64,000 nucleotides of DNA, from positions 10,852,501 through 10,916,500 of the forward strand of contig NC_041005.1 in NCBI RefSeq assembly GCF_004193775.1. The letters are read 5' to 3'. Position 1 is the stretch's first letter. Each line of letters begins with the position of its first letter. The notes below the pieces were generated by a model that saw only the letters and a program-made list of their open reading frames with translations, did no database searches and was not told the DNA's origin. Of this stretch, positions 12,138-22,813 are shown piece after piece. The translations under genes were made by a program, and so were the position numbers. This stretch comes from Glycine soja (lineage: Eukaryota; Streptophyta; Magnoliopsida; Fabales; Fabaceae).

Positions 12138-12240
12138 ATGATTACCTCTATTGAATGCATGTTGAATTGTTCAACCCATTTGAGCAAGTTATGATCCAAA
12201 TCAGTTGCGGGTTCAGGGGCAGCTCCACATAAACATTAGA
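12138..12240 (-). pseudogene. possible upstream CAP-D3 exon
   Basis: The minus strand reads PATDLDHNLLKWVEQFNMHS then IE, followed by a GTAATC donor. Joining it in phase 0 to the VDALLKALK exon at 11365 gives a continuous frame in the same orientation. I infer that it is the preceding CAP-D3 exon, but I do not firmly recognise the sequence. Confidence 0.35.
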
Positions 12241-12460
12241 AATTGTTTGTAAGAGGAAAAATCGGTCAGTGGCCTAGGCAACATGATTGCATTCTATGCT
12301 TTCTTCCTCTGCAGATGCATATCTTTGTACAAATAGGCTTTTGAACTCACCTAAATACTATAAAATAGTCCAGAAGGAGCAATTAAAGCATTTTTTAACT
12401 TTTCTTGATTAATATGAACCCAAATCAACGCAACAAATCATGATAATATGAATAAATTAC

Positions 12461-12985
12461 AAGGTCAAGAACATGAACGAGGGCCGTAATCCGAATTTCA
12501 TCCAAGGAGTGAATGTTGTCCGGCCTCAACCCATTTTCCGAGGACCAAATCCAGTTCCAGGAACCCTCGTTGTTTGCTTCTATATAATAGCCTGTTGAGA
12601 AATTAGAACAAACTAAAGAACGTTAAAAAAAATAAAAAATTTTCCATAGAAATCAAAAAGGGTAAAGCTAAAAAAAAAAGGAAGAAGAAGAAAGAAAGAA
12701 ACGAACTGGTTAAACAAATGTCTTTTGCTTTCTTCATTAGATAAATCGATTTCCAGGGCTTGATTTTGAGTGTGGGACAAGAAAGGGGTAAACCTGGAAT
12801 AACAAAAAAAGAAAACCTTTGTTAAAAGGGAAAAAAGGTGAATGAAGAAGAAGTGAAGGTGTGACCGAAGGGCACCTTACCTGAGAGTGTGAAGGGGGTT
12901 TGTGGAAGCAATGTTGGTGGCTTTTTTTGGAATTGATCACTCTGAAAACGTTGATTGCAGCATTTCTGAAACTCGCCAATACCAT
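12461..12985 (-). pseudogene. SDHAF2: SDHAF2/SDHE (succinate dehydrogenase assembly factor 2) fragment
   Basis: Exon 1 (12881-12985) begins MVLASFRNAAINVFRVINSK, a mitochondrial presequence-like N-terminus, and ends CTCAG/GTAAGG. A later exon (12461-12591) reads LLYRSKQRGFLELDLVLGKW followed by VE, the conserved core of the SdhE/SDHAF2 family that flavinates succinate dehydrogenase. A one-base frameshift then leads to SLDEIRITALVHVLDL and a GTAATT donor. Phases do not match between the two exons, so at least one exon is missing. The family's C-terminal ENPDLWKWL block is absent. Non-functional fragment. Confidence 0.7.
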
Positions 12986-13811
12986 TAGACAAGACTGTAG
13001 TGCACCGTTCGGGTTGCGGTTAACTAGGGAGTTTCATTATAAGTGAGGAACATAGCAAAACAAAAAGCACAATGCCCAGAGGCAGCTTAAACAAAAGATT
13101 TTGATTTTAGGTTATTGGTACTTACTGCACAATGCCCAGAGGCAGCTTGAAGCAATAGAGGGAATGTCCATGACAAGCTTACGACAAGTATTGAAGGTCA
13201 CAACGGAGGTCATGGCAGATTGCGAAGGTCACGACAGGGTGAAGGGCGAGAGTGAGATGTGTGGAGGTCACGACAGGGTGAAGGGCGAGTGTTAACTCGT
13301 TGACAAGTGCACCAAATTTGTCACAAGTAGTAAAGTACTCGGAAGTCAGAGTGTCGAATCCACAGAAATTTTATTTGTACTTAGATTAATGCACGTCCAA
13401 TTTACAAGCAAGAGATAAGAATAAAAGATAAAGAAAGATACGGGAGAAAAGATTAAATATTTAAAGATAAAAAATAGAAGATAAAAAAAGATAGGATAAG
13501 AAAAGTAAAAGATAAAAAAAAGATAACATCAATAAAAGATAAGTTAGCAGAATTTGATAATGTTTGGACCTAGTGTACCTTATCTACCTATGATGTATGA
13601 TTTTATAATTTTTCTTTATCAATTCAGGTAATTTTATCTTACCCACATCTATTTGTTTACTTGCCCCTAATTCCTCATGATGACAAGTCTATTTTATTTA
13701 TCTATCTCCCAAATGCCTTTGAAAAGATTCAACAAATAAAATACATGAAATCTGAATTTTAGATGTTTACAAGAATGAAGAGGAGGCATAAAATTATCAT
13801 TCTATGTCTAG

Positions 13812-16334
13812 TGTGACAACCTCTACCCCTCACATATATATTAATAAAAGAATAAAAATTCGAATGGGTAAAAGGCTCACATTCACTTTCTTCTACATCA
13901 TATTCAAACTTGTCCAAATAAATAATAAAGTCATCTCGGCTCAAAGAAGACCATCTAAGTTTCATAGATATTTTATTAAATCAGTGAAATAAAATAAAAT
14001 AGACTAACATCATGCAATTAATATAAAAACTTATGTCCCACTGTCACATTCTATCAGAGCGTTGTGTCTCGATGTTCTTCAGCATAATGTTCCTTAAAGC
14101 AATTCACCTAGTCATCTGCTCCCCCAAACACAAAGTTCAAGATCATCACAGGATCCAAACACAAACAACACACGGGGAGTGAGTTATCACATTCCTAACT
14201 AATAGAGAAACAAGACAGCTAGATATACATATCATATAAACCAAATAAAACTTACTTACACGTAATTCACGTAATTCCATCACTTTGTCATTCAAAGTTC
14301 ACTTTTCATCCATCAATCACACTTTTCAATCATCAATCACATTACACAAGAATCACATGCTCTGATCAAGACATAATAACACATCAATTTCATAATAAAC
14401 AATTAGCAAGCGCATGAAATAGTTATGCTAAGACTCAAGCCTATATGCAATGTGGTACCATGTCAGTGAAAAACCTCGTCGGACGCCTAGGAGTGCATGA
14501 CAAGACAAACTACACACTAGCAAGTCAAGTCACTCTCACTAGGTAATATCATAGGGAGACCAGTCAGGGTCACAGTGCTTTGCGAGAATGCTCCAACCAT
14601 ATGGGATCAACATAGGCTTAAAGGAGCACTCAAACCGTGTGACCCCCAAGGCCTACACTCCGAAGAGTCCGTCAAGGCCTCTCCTTCCTGATTCAGGTCC
14701 AACCCAGAAAATATTTTAGCACACAGGCTTTATCTATGAACTGTACAAAACACACGACTCCTCAACTGTTCTCAAAATAATTTTAACTCATCGCCCTTTA
14801 AGGGTCTTATCATTAACTCGTCGCCCTTAAAGGGACTTAACATTAACTAGTCGCCCAAAAAGGGACTTAGCATCAACTCGTCGCCCTAAAAGGGACTTAG
14901 CATCAACTCGTCGCCCTAAAAGAGACTTAGCATTAACTCGTCGCCCTTGAAGGGACTTATGATCGTGTGATTGCACAATTCATAGTTAACAACTCAATGC
15001 ACATATATATCTCAATCATATACATACTCAATTTATCACATACACTTAATCCCAATCACAATGGTATAATCTCAATTTAACATGTTATCACACCTCATGA
15101 ATCATATACACTTTACCTATGAACTATGCAATGCACACATTTACTCAATTATTTTCAAAATCATTTTAACTCGTCGGATTCTCACAGTGGATCCCATCAC
15201 AATACTCGTCGCCCTTAAAGGGTGTTACAATTGTGTGATTGCACAGTTCATAGTTCACAACTCAATACACACATTTCATCTCAATACACATGTATTTCAT
15301 CATCCGTCACATGTTCAATTTATCACATTCTCACAGTTTGAATCATCATTTCATAACCTAAACATAACAATTTATACATAAGATTTTATCACAACATGGG
15401 ATGTAAAACCTCTGAAATAGTTTCTCACAATTGTATCAAAATCATGGGTCAAACACAAAGACATCAAGAGCACTCAAGTTTATCAATCAATTCTCATCAG
15501 GACATCAATTGATACATAGAACACAATAATATTGTATTTATAATCATAAAGAAAAATTATAATTCAATAAACATCCCAAAATAAACCCAAATTTAGTTCT
15601 CTAAGGATCCCTACACATGTTCTCACTAACCCCCAATTGTGAATAACTCATCCCTTACCTCTAAGCGGACTCACTTGTCTTCCGACAACGATAGCAACAT
15701 CTCTAGCCGTTCCCTGAGATTCCTCCAGTTTTTCCTCCGACTGCTCCGATAGAATTCTCGAACGTCAGATAGACGGAGAAGAGATTGAAGCCTCCACTTG
15801 TATTGTATTCATGCAATTTCTTTTTCTCCCTCCACGAATATTATTTCGCAAATACCAACGGTGAAAGTGTGCACAATTTAATTTTGAACAACATATCCAA
15901 ATTTCCTGAAAATCCAACGGTTAACCAAACCGGGATCGTAGTTTTACCGAGACAATTTTGGGTTTTTGCGGGAAAATAAAAGGCTACAATGCGAAGGGTT
16001 TTCCTCTAAGCTCAGACATGATTTTAAAATTTCCAACGGTGAGAATGTTCGTAATTGGATTGCGAACGAGATGCTAAAATTTCACAACGATCCAACGGTA
16101 AATGATTCCGAGATCGTTATTTTTCTGAGACAGGTTTGGTGGACTGTGGGAAAAAGAAAGGGTTTTGAGTGGAGAAAAGAGAAAAACGAAAATGAGGGGA
16201 AGAGGAGGCACGTGACTTAACATAGCTATTTATACCTAGGGTACTCAGCCTATTATTTGCTCTATATTTATTTATTTAATTTTTTTTTACTAAAAAGCTT
16301 TTTAAATTTATTTACGAAAAATTGGGATGTTACA
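13812..16334 (+). mobile_element. inner solo LTR, gypsy-type
   Basis: 2523 bp from TGTGACAACC to GGGATGTTACA, flanked by a perfect 5-bp target duplication TCTAG (13807-13811 and 16335-16339). A related copy lies in reverse orientation at 59833-62509. The TGTGACA...TGTTACA termini and long LTR suggest a Ty3/gypsy family common in legumes. It carries six 30-bp tandem units (14785-14964). No gag-pol is present. Confidence 0.9.
14785..14964 (+). repeat. six 30-bp tandem units within the LTR
   Basis: Each unit is close to aactcgtcgcccttaaaggg followed by acttaacatt and holds a ccctttaaaggg-like palindrome. Six matching units are present in reverse orientation at about 61365-61540 in the other LTR copy. 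Confidence 0.9.
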
Positions 16335-17577
16335 TCTAGCAATGACTTTCTTATGAAATCTTTTCTTTTTGTTCTATTAGAAGTTACCCTCTTCCGAACA
16401 TCTAACTCTCAAAACTAATACATGCATATTTTCTTTATATCTTATTTTAAAGTTACCCTCTTCCGATCACCTAACCCCTAAAAGAATGAAAAGATGAATA
16501 ATGCATGAAAAAATAAACAGAAAAGATAATAGGATTGGAAAAATCTGGTATTGCATTGATAAATAGTGAGTACATCATACATCGCTTGGCTCTTAGGCCT
16601 ATCAAACCCTAACTAGGGGTTTAGCCACTCATGACTGTGAGGGCTTTACAATGAGAAAGGGTGGAAGAAAGAAAGGGAGAAAATGGTGAAGGGAAGGAAA
16701 GATTTCCCCTACTAGAGATACTCAGGCTTAAGATGTATTCATTGTAGAGCTCTGAGTCTCTGGGGTTGTGTGTTCTCCCTTGGTCTGACTCTCTATTTAT
16801 AGCTGTTGAAGTGGGTTTTGGGCCTTTGTAGGCTCACTTAGCGTGACCTCCCTCGCTCAAAGCGTGTAGATCGTGCACTTAACGGGCTCCTCTCGCTTAG
16901 CGCGTTATGTTCTGTTGGATTGTGTGCTTAGCGCCTGTAGCCCGCTTAACGCGTACTATTTTTGTTTTGTCCGCTAAGCACCTGTTGCATGCTTAGCGCC
17001 TTTGTCTCCTGTCTCGTTTAGCGCAAGTTGTGCGCTTAGCAAGACACTGGGCTGGGCCTTTTCTGACTTCTTTTTTTTTTCTTCGTTATTTTCCATTTTT
17101 TGGTTTTTAGAACCTCCAGTTTTTATATCTGCAGCCAAGATTAAACAAAACATCAATTCTTAATAATTAAGCGCAAATAACTGTTAAATAATTATTTTTA
17201 AAGACAATTTTGCTTCAATTTAGCAGTTATCAGCGAGAGTGAGATAGTGAGATGGAAAGGCATGCGCGCATGAGTTCCAAAGACTGAAAAGCAAAAGTTA
17301 ATAAAGTAATTATAAATATGAGACAAAGGCGGTTTTTAAGAAACCGTAGTAACAGGCTTACAAACAAAGGGAGTTTTTATAAAACCACCTTCGTAGCATT
17401 TATATCAAAGGCAGTTTTATAAGAACCGACATTAACACTTTATAAAAGTTTGGTATTAATTTCAAAAATGTCACTGCAAGCTTTAATACATCGGTTTTTT
17501 ATAACCGACTTAGATTCAACGATGTTGAATCACACTTTTGTATTCGGATCCAGAGGAATTGCTTGTAGTCTCATGGC

Positions 17578-17721
17578 CTACTTGTTGATTCTGCATAGTA
17601 TTGAATGGTTGGAGCATGCAACCTGAATAAATAATAAATAATTCATACATTTTTTGTTAATTAAGTAGTTAATCAAGTAATTACAATAAGAAGCATGAGA
17701 ATAGAATGATACTGCGTGTGG
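17578..17721 (+). repeat. duplication copy A, segment b
   Basis: From acttgttgattctgcatagt to gatactgcgtgtgg. It matches 58252-58389 in the same orientation. CACTA element II begins at its right edge. Confidence 0.9.
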
Positions 17722-18762
17722 CACTACTAAAAAAAAGACTTTTTACGATGCACCTTCGAGGTCGGTTGCATTTTTTGTTTTAGCAGATATAGGGTTTGTT
17801 GCTTGAATTTGTGTTTCTATTTTGATTTCGTTGATTTGTCTTTCCATTTTGATTTCATTGATTTGGGTTCGCGTTTTGATTTCATTGATTTGTTGATTGA
17901 AGTGTTTGATATCTATTTTTTTTTTCTTTTTACGTATCTAAGAATATGGAGTTAAATGCAATAAAGTTAGAAGCTAATATTAGATTCCCAAGTAGTCCAA
18001 CTAAAGGTTTTACTGATTCGTAAAACCAACTTACAAAAATGAGTTCTCACATCAATAGCCACACTGACTAAGTGGTTGTTGTAGGTTGTATCCAAAATAG
18101 GAAAGGGCCATTGTTTTGTCTAGGACTTGTTTTTTTTCATTAGTAGCTTTTAAGACTAACTTTAAGTCTTCAATGTGGGCATCATAGCTTTTAGTTTCAG
18201 GTTCGATGTTTAGTACATTTTGTTAGGCTTCTCTGCCATTTTTTAAAGCAAATATTGATGGATCCCATGTCAGGGACGTAGACAGCATACATACCACTGA
18301 AAAAATGCTCACTGCAGCATTAAGTGGATCGACCTAGCTAGTGTTAGAACTTAGAAGAGTTGAACAAAATACCGATGCATTTGGAACATCAAACGAATAA
18401 TGAATTTCACGATTCAAAAGAAATTACCCAAAGTCACTCTTTTGAAGACATTCCCTTTGAATGGTACACACTGAACACCATAAGGAGTTGTTCATATGCT
18501 ACACTAAGCTGAACTGTGCATGAAATGACCATCACAAATGATAATTCTTACTTATCTGGGCTCAAGAGGAACAATTATTGTGTGATCACGATTTTTATAA
18601 ACTCAATCAATCATAAGCCTTTGAATAATATAAATATAATATTAACAGATTTCAATACAGTTTTTATTATTATTAATTAGATATTAACTATTTTAACATG
18701 CTTCTGATTGAATATGCCTATAAACCCAATGTTCACGCAAAAATTACCTAGAGGTTTAGAGG

Positions 18763-19486
18763 CTATACATAGAAAACCTGACCAACATTTAATAGAGTGT
18801 CATGAGGAACATTGAAAATCACACTATTTTCCCTGCATATCTTCCTCAGAAATGCATATATATAATCAACAGCTATTTTCTTGTGGAATCTTGAATCCCT
18901 CCTTGCCCTCAGAACTGTGTTTCCAAGAATGAGAACCACCCCAGCATCCCTGCAGTTGTTTGCATCTTTTCCACTTGTTTGCACCAAATTAAAAATTCAA
19001 CAAACTCAACAAGCATCCACTGCCGTCTTCATCCAGATTACAAATTTGTTGTTTCTAACTTGAGATGCTGCTTAAGTGGTTGAGATAATTAACAAGCATC
19101 TTAATTGTTTGCCTCAAATACTAAGCCTGGATTACTAGTAAACCACCAACATGTCAAGTTAACCACCAACAAAATTTGTAATCTGGATGAAGACAGCAGT
19201 GGATGAAGCAGCATGTCAAGTTAACCACCAACAATTCTATCATGCATCTTTTCCACTTGTTTGCACATTAGATGTTTGATATAATGATTTGTCTGTTACA
19301 ATCATGAAAAGTCTGAGAGCCTGGGCTTCTTCCTTTGTTGCATTCCCATGAAAGTATTCTGTAACTTCTTTTACAAGGTACTAAACACATCTGAATCCAT
19401 TCGGGCTGCTTTATATACATCACTAACATGTCTACTGAGCCCTGCCAGAACCTACAACCCTTGTAGATTGAGCTCCAACACCACAT
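18763..19486 (-). pseudogene. unrecognised captured gene fragments (minus strand)
   Basis: 18763-18987 has an open minus frame with [20 protein letters not shown] then [15 protein letters not shown]. 19270-19400 reads [20 protein letters not shown] then [13 protein letters not shown] in a minus frame. Both have coding character, but I do not recognise the family. Between them lies an inverted and direct repeat scramble, so any original gene order is broken. Confidence 0.35.
19015..19204. repeat. imperfect inverted repeat, ~37-bp arms
   Basis: Arm 19015-19051 (atccactgccgtcttcatcc...) is the near-exact reverse complement of 19167-19204, with one mismatch and one indel. The string gcatcttttccacttgtttg is also directly repeated near 18963 and 19243, and taaccaccaac occurs three times between 19139 and 19231. 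Confidence 0.8.
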
Positions 19487-19907
19487 GTCTACTCAACAGC
19501 TTTCTCATGTATTATAAAAGGTCAGCATCAGCTTTGTTATGCCCTTCAAAACAGTAAGTTTATACTCAGTTGCATCAAATTCAGGTTAAAAGATATTTTG
19601 TTTGTGCAGGCTCCAATGCAAATGGTGGTTATAGGGCAATTGCATTTCATTAATTTCATAGGCTATGGACTCTCTAAGCAACCAGAAGACCATGCAAAAT
19701 AAACCATGTTTGATCTTGTTCATGAAATAGTTGATGAAATTAATGTCAAGGCATTTGTCTTTGCAGACAATTTTTTCCATCATTGTTTTTCTCTTTTGAC
19801 TTTTCAGCATAAATGGATCAATGGGTGTCTAAGTTATGATTCATTAGCTTTTTTTTTTTACTTGAAATGTAATCATTTTTTTAACCGTGACTTGCAATGA
19901 GTTATAT

Positions 19908-19990
19908 CAGGTTCTGGTTACACACAAGTTTGGCCTACCAGAAATTGAAGAATTTGCGTATTGTGGAGCAAAGGAATTGACTCAGTGTGG
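19908..19990 (+). pseudogene. small unrecognised exon-like segment
   Basis: VLVTHKFGLPEIEEFAYCGA then KELTQC reads open between an ag acceptor and a gtaagt donor. Source gene not recognised. Confidence 0.3.
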
Positions 19991-20337
19991 TAAGTGCTTC
20001 ATTTTTCTACCCTAAAGTTTGCAATGTTGATTGATATTCCCTATTTCCACTGATGGCAACTTGAACCGTTTATTTATGACGTAATCTTTTATCTACTAAG
20101 CATATTTAAATTCACAGCTGCTGCAATTGTAGGTACTTAGGCGTGTTGTGAATTGTTTCATAGATTACTATAGTGATTTGAGAATAAATTAATCTGTTAT
20201 GGTGTATATATAGAGAGCTGAAAATAGAAGGAGATTACCTTGAACAAAATACGAATAGGAACATGAGAATGGGTTTGGATTGGTATAAATATTTAAAGTG
20301 CTTTTTTAGAACAGTGTAATATACTATTTTAGTTTAG

Positions 20338-20601
20338 ATTTTGGAAGCTAATAATTGTCCAGTAGCTGGTGTTCTTGGTCCAATTTCATTAAGTGGTCTC
20401 AACGAAGGGAGAAGGGACTTGTCTTGGCAGAAATGGATTCATTCAGTGGAGTGGTCTTAAAGGTGAAATCTAATTGTGTGTTTTGTGTAGGTTGGTCTTA
20501 AAGGTGAAATCTTGAGTCTTCACTCTCTTAGTGGAAGTTCCTCAGTGGAGTGGATTCAGGGATCTTTAGTTTCTCAAAGACAGCCATTGACTTGGTACAA
20601 A
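20338..20601 (+). pseudogene. beta-galactosidase (GH35) fragment
   Basis: The first exon piece (20338-20441) reads AGVLGPISLSGLNEGRRDLS then WQKW. The second exon (20491-20601) reads [20 protein letters not shown] then [17 protein letters not shown], ending at a good gtgagt donor. This is the C-terminal beta-sandwich region of plant GH35 beta-galactosidases, secreted cell-wall enzymes. The catalytic domain is absent. The start of the first exon is altered, and the intron contains a 20-bp partial copy of the second exon's start (tggtcttaaaggtgaaatct at about 20452). Non-functional. Confidence 0.8.
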
Positions 20602-21205
20602 GTGAGTAGGCTTTGCTTAATTTTATTTGTATTTACATGTTCTAATGATAGTACTCTTTCATTATTATTTTTATAAATAATATTATAATAATCATAGAGG
20701 AAGCAGAGAATGTTCCTTATGGAAAAAGGACACATTTCACTTTCTTTTAATTCCTCAACCCCACACTATCCTTTGTTTTTAGCATGGGTACTCCTAAAGT
20801 CATGTCATGCTCTTACTGGGTATATACCAATATCTGGTATGTGTTGGGTACTTGTGGGAACATACCAGATAAGTACCAAAATATGAATAGGAATACGAAT
20901 AGGCAATGTTAAAGTGCGTAAAGGAAGCCCACTTGTCACTTGTCTCTTGGAAGGTTCCCGTGGCAGGTATGTCACGTACGTATGGAGTTTCTTCTTAATT
21001 TGACCTTCATAATAGATTGTTTCTACCTTACTTTGTTGTCATAGTGGTAAAACTGCACTTTCAGATACTGTGGTTATTGACAGCGACTGAGACATATGTC
21101 AAAATAATAAGTTCTGTTCTTATATTGTATATTACTCTACAAATGTGCATTTCTTTTGACATTATAATTATGGCTACATACAATTCATCTTGTGAATTTT
21201 GGTAG

Positions 21206-21759
21206 GTTTCAGCTAAATCAATGATTGGTCTACATGAGAGCACCAAATGTGCACAAATTATTAAGGTTTGTCATAACTAATATTTTTTTAGCCTTTCTTT
21301 TGAATGTATTGCGTATTTAGTGTATATAGTTTCCGAAGCCTTTGTTACTGACCTTACAAGTGAGGTTTTTTTTGTGGTTACAAGTGAGTTTTTACCAAGC
21401 CAAAATTCAAGTATTTTGACTTTCAATTATCTTTATTTCATTAGCAATTTGATATAATAATCTTTTCTGTATTTCTCTATCTAGTTGATTGTATAATGTA
21501 AATTGTATGGTCTGATGGTTTTCTGATAGGTTTTTAAGTATTCATATAAGTCACCATTGAGTGTCATCATTCTTGATGACATTGACAGCTAAGATTTGTC
21601 ATTTTCATTTGATCATCCTTTTTAGTAATTCCTCCTTGACTTCCTATATATTAATTGTTTCCTTGTTCATGGATCCAGATTATTGGAGTATGTGCCCCTC
21701 GATTTTTAAACTTGATTTCTCAAACACTACATGTTTTGCTCAGACTGTTTCCTCCAAAG
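21206..21759 (+). pseudogene. NSF: NSF (vesicle-fusing ATPase) D2-domain fragment
   Basis: Three exons. 21206-21265 reads VSAKSMIGLHESTKCAQIIK. 21530-21588 reads VFKYSYKSPLSVIILDDID, containing the Walker B IILDD. 21679-21759 reads LLEYVP, then after a frameshift PRFLNLISQTLHVLLRLFPP then K. These match the second AAA+ domain of the N-ethylmaleimide sensitive factor, which disassembles SNARE complexes. The donor after exon 2 is CTAAGA instead of GTAAGA, and about 7 bases appear missing in exon 3. Walker A and the N domain are absent. Confidence 0.8.
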
Positions 21760-22429
21760 GTTTGTATTCATTCATATGATTTTTCACTGACTTGCTTCTG
21801 TAATGTATGCCCCTTATAATATATATAGGATTTGACTTGGGTGATTAGCTTATCAATTACTAAATGAATCTGTGCTTTCCTTCCCATATCACAAATGTAT
21901 GTTTCAAGTGATTTGATTGAAAATGGTTTGCTTAGGTGATGCGCAGATGCTTTTGGTCTGGGAGGGATGCACCTTCTGTTGGTTAGGTATTCTGTGAGGA
22001 TGTCAACACTTATCCTGGGATATTCAACTTTTGAGGATGTCAACACTTATCCTGGGACATTATGATTAAAGACTGAAGCCAATCACCTTTCCTGGAAAAG
22101 TGATTAGGAACACTCATCAAGCTTGACTTACATTTGGAGCAGAAAGTGGTATTTCAGACCTCTTGTGGTTCAGCCTCAGGTCACACTTTGTTTCACAATG
22201 ATGCTAATATTAATATTAATTTTATAAATATGAGAAATACGCTTTAATATTAATATTAATATTAATTTTATCAATATTTTTCCAATGTTAAATATTTATT
22301 TTGTAAATATTTTTTAATATTAATATTAATTACAATGATGCTGATAACAATTATTTTTAATTATTAATATTTTTTCTGACGGGATGTCGTTTAAAAAAAT
22401 ATCAATAATTAAAAATAAATTAAATTTCA

Positions 22430-22812
22430 ACAACGGTAGTTACGTAAGTATCGTCTTTGAAACTAAGCCTTCTAAGACAGTGCTGACATAATGATCGTTT
22501 TAGAATGCATGATTTCAAAGAGGGTGCTTAAGTAAACCCGTCTTAGAAACCAAACTTTTAAAGATTGTGCTTACGTAAGAACCGTCTTCGAAACCAACCT
22601 TTCTAAGACGGTCATGACGTATGCACCGTCTTTGAAGCTAACCCTTCTAAGGCGTTGATGACATCAGCACTGTCTTAGAAGTCTTACTTTCAAAGACAAT
22701 GCTGATGTAAACACCGTACTTGAAAGTTGGCGGATTTCTAAAACGGTGTAGTTTGACCTATCGTTGAAAGGGTTCACTTTCGACAACGTCGGATTCTAAG
22801 ACGATCAACAAC
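22430..22812. repeat. CACTA subterminal repeats, right side of element II
   Basis: At least eight copies of motifs like ccttctaagacggt and accgtctttgaa in alternating orientation. Confidence 0.7.
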
Positions 22813-22813
22813 C

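Larger units (their letters stand above)
13290..17232 (+). mobile_element. outer solo LTR (about 1.4 kb), nested host
   Basis: Bounded by TGTTAACTCG at 13290 and AGCAGTTATCA ending at 17232, with a perfect 5-bp target duplication GCGAG (13285-13289 and 17233-17237). After subtracting the inner LTR (13812-16334 plus one TSD) the length is about 1415 bp. It contains many cgcttagcgcg-like palindromes around 16830-17045. No internal coding region or second LTR was found, so it is best read as a solo LTR. Superfamily uncertain. Confidence 0.75.
13196..17275 (+). repeat. ~38-bp tandem repeat split by a solo LTR
   Basis: The unit aggtcacgacagggtgaagg followed by gcgagagtgagat occurs at about 13227-13256 and again from 13265. 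The second unit is cut at gcgag by the LTR insertion and resumes at 17233 with gcgagagtgagat. A related string, cacaatgcccagaggcagct, is repeated at 13069 and 13129. Confidence 0.75.
9483..17577. mobile_element. CACTA-like insert I with CAP-D3 and SDHAF2 fragments
   Basis: The whole interval is absent from duplication copy B. Both edges carry short inverted motifs typical of CACTA subterminal regions: left 9508-9795 (tctacatcggtt, accgatgtagaa and variants), right about 17325-17560 (ggcggtttttaagaaaccg, ataaccgactt). The CACTA terminal bases and a target duplication are not seen at either edge, so the ends are eroded or the boundary is composite. Inside, on the minus strand, are intron-containing fragments of two unrelated host genes, plus a pair of nested solo LTRs inserted later. 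This fits a Pack-CACTA element. The alternative is a stretch of translocated genomic DNA. Confidence 0.6.
17722..22813 (+). mobile_element. CACTA element II with captured gene fragments
   Basis: The left terminus CACTACTAAAAAAAAGAC starts at 17722. The right subterminal region (about 22430-22812) holds many short motifs such as ctaagacggt and gtcttagaa in both orientations. Copy B at 58376-58410 runs straight from gatactgcgtgtgg into gtttgggtgtatggg, so this ~5.1-kb interval is an insertion. The right CACTA terminus itself is missing, which implies a small deletion at that end. Inside are fragments of beta-galactosidase, NSF and unrecognised genes. No transposase gene is seen, so the element is non-autonomous. 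Confidence 0.85.

Noticed and set aside
14785..14964. CRISPR-like regular repeats
   Set aside because: Units are contiguous with no unique spacers, and the sequence is a plant LTR.
15082..15381. 99-codon ORF, with a 112-codon relative at 60907-61245
   Set aside because: Both lie in the same part of two solo LTR copies. The similarity reflects shared LTR DNA, not a conserved gene.
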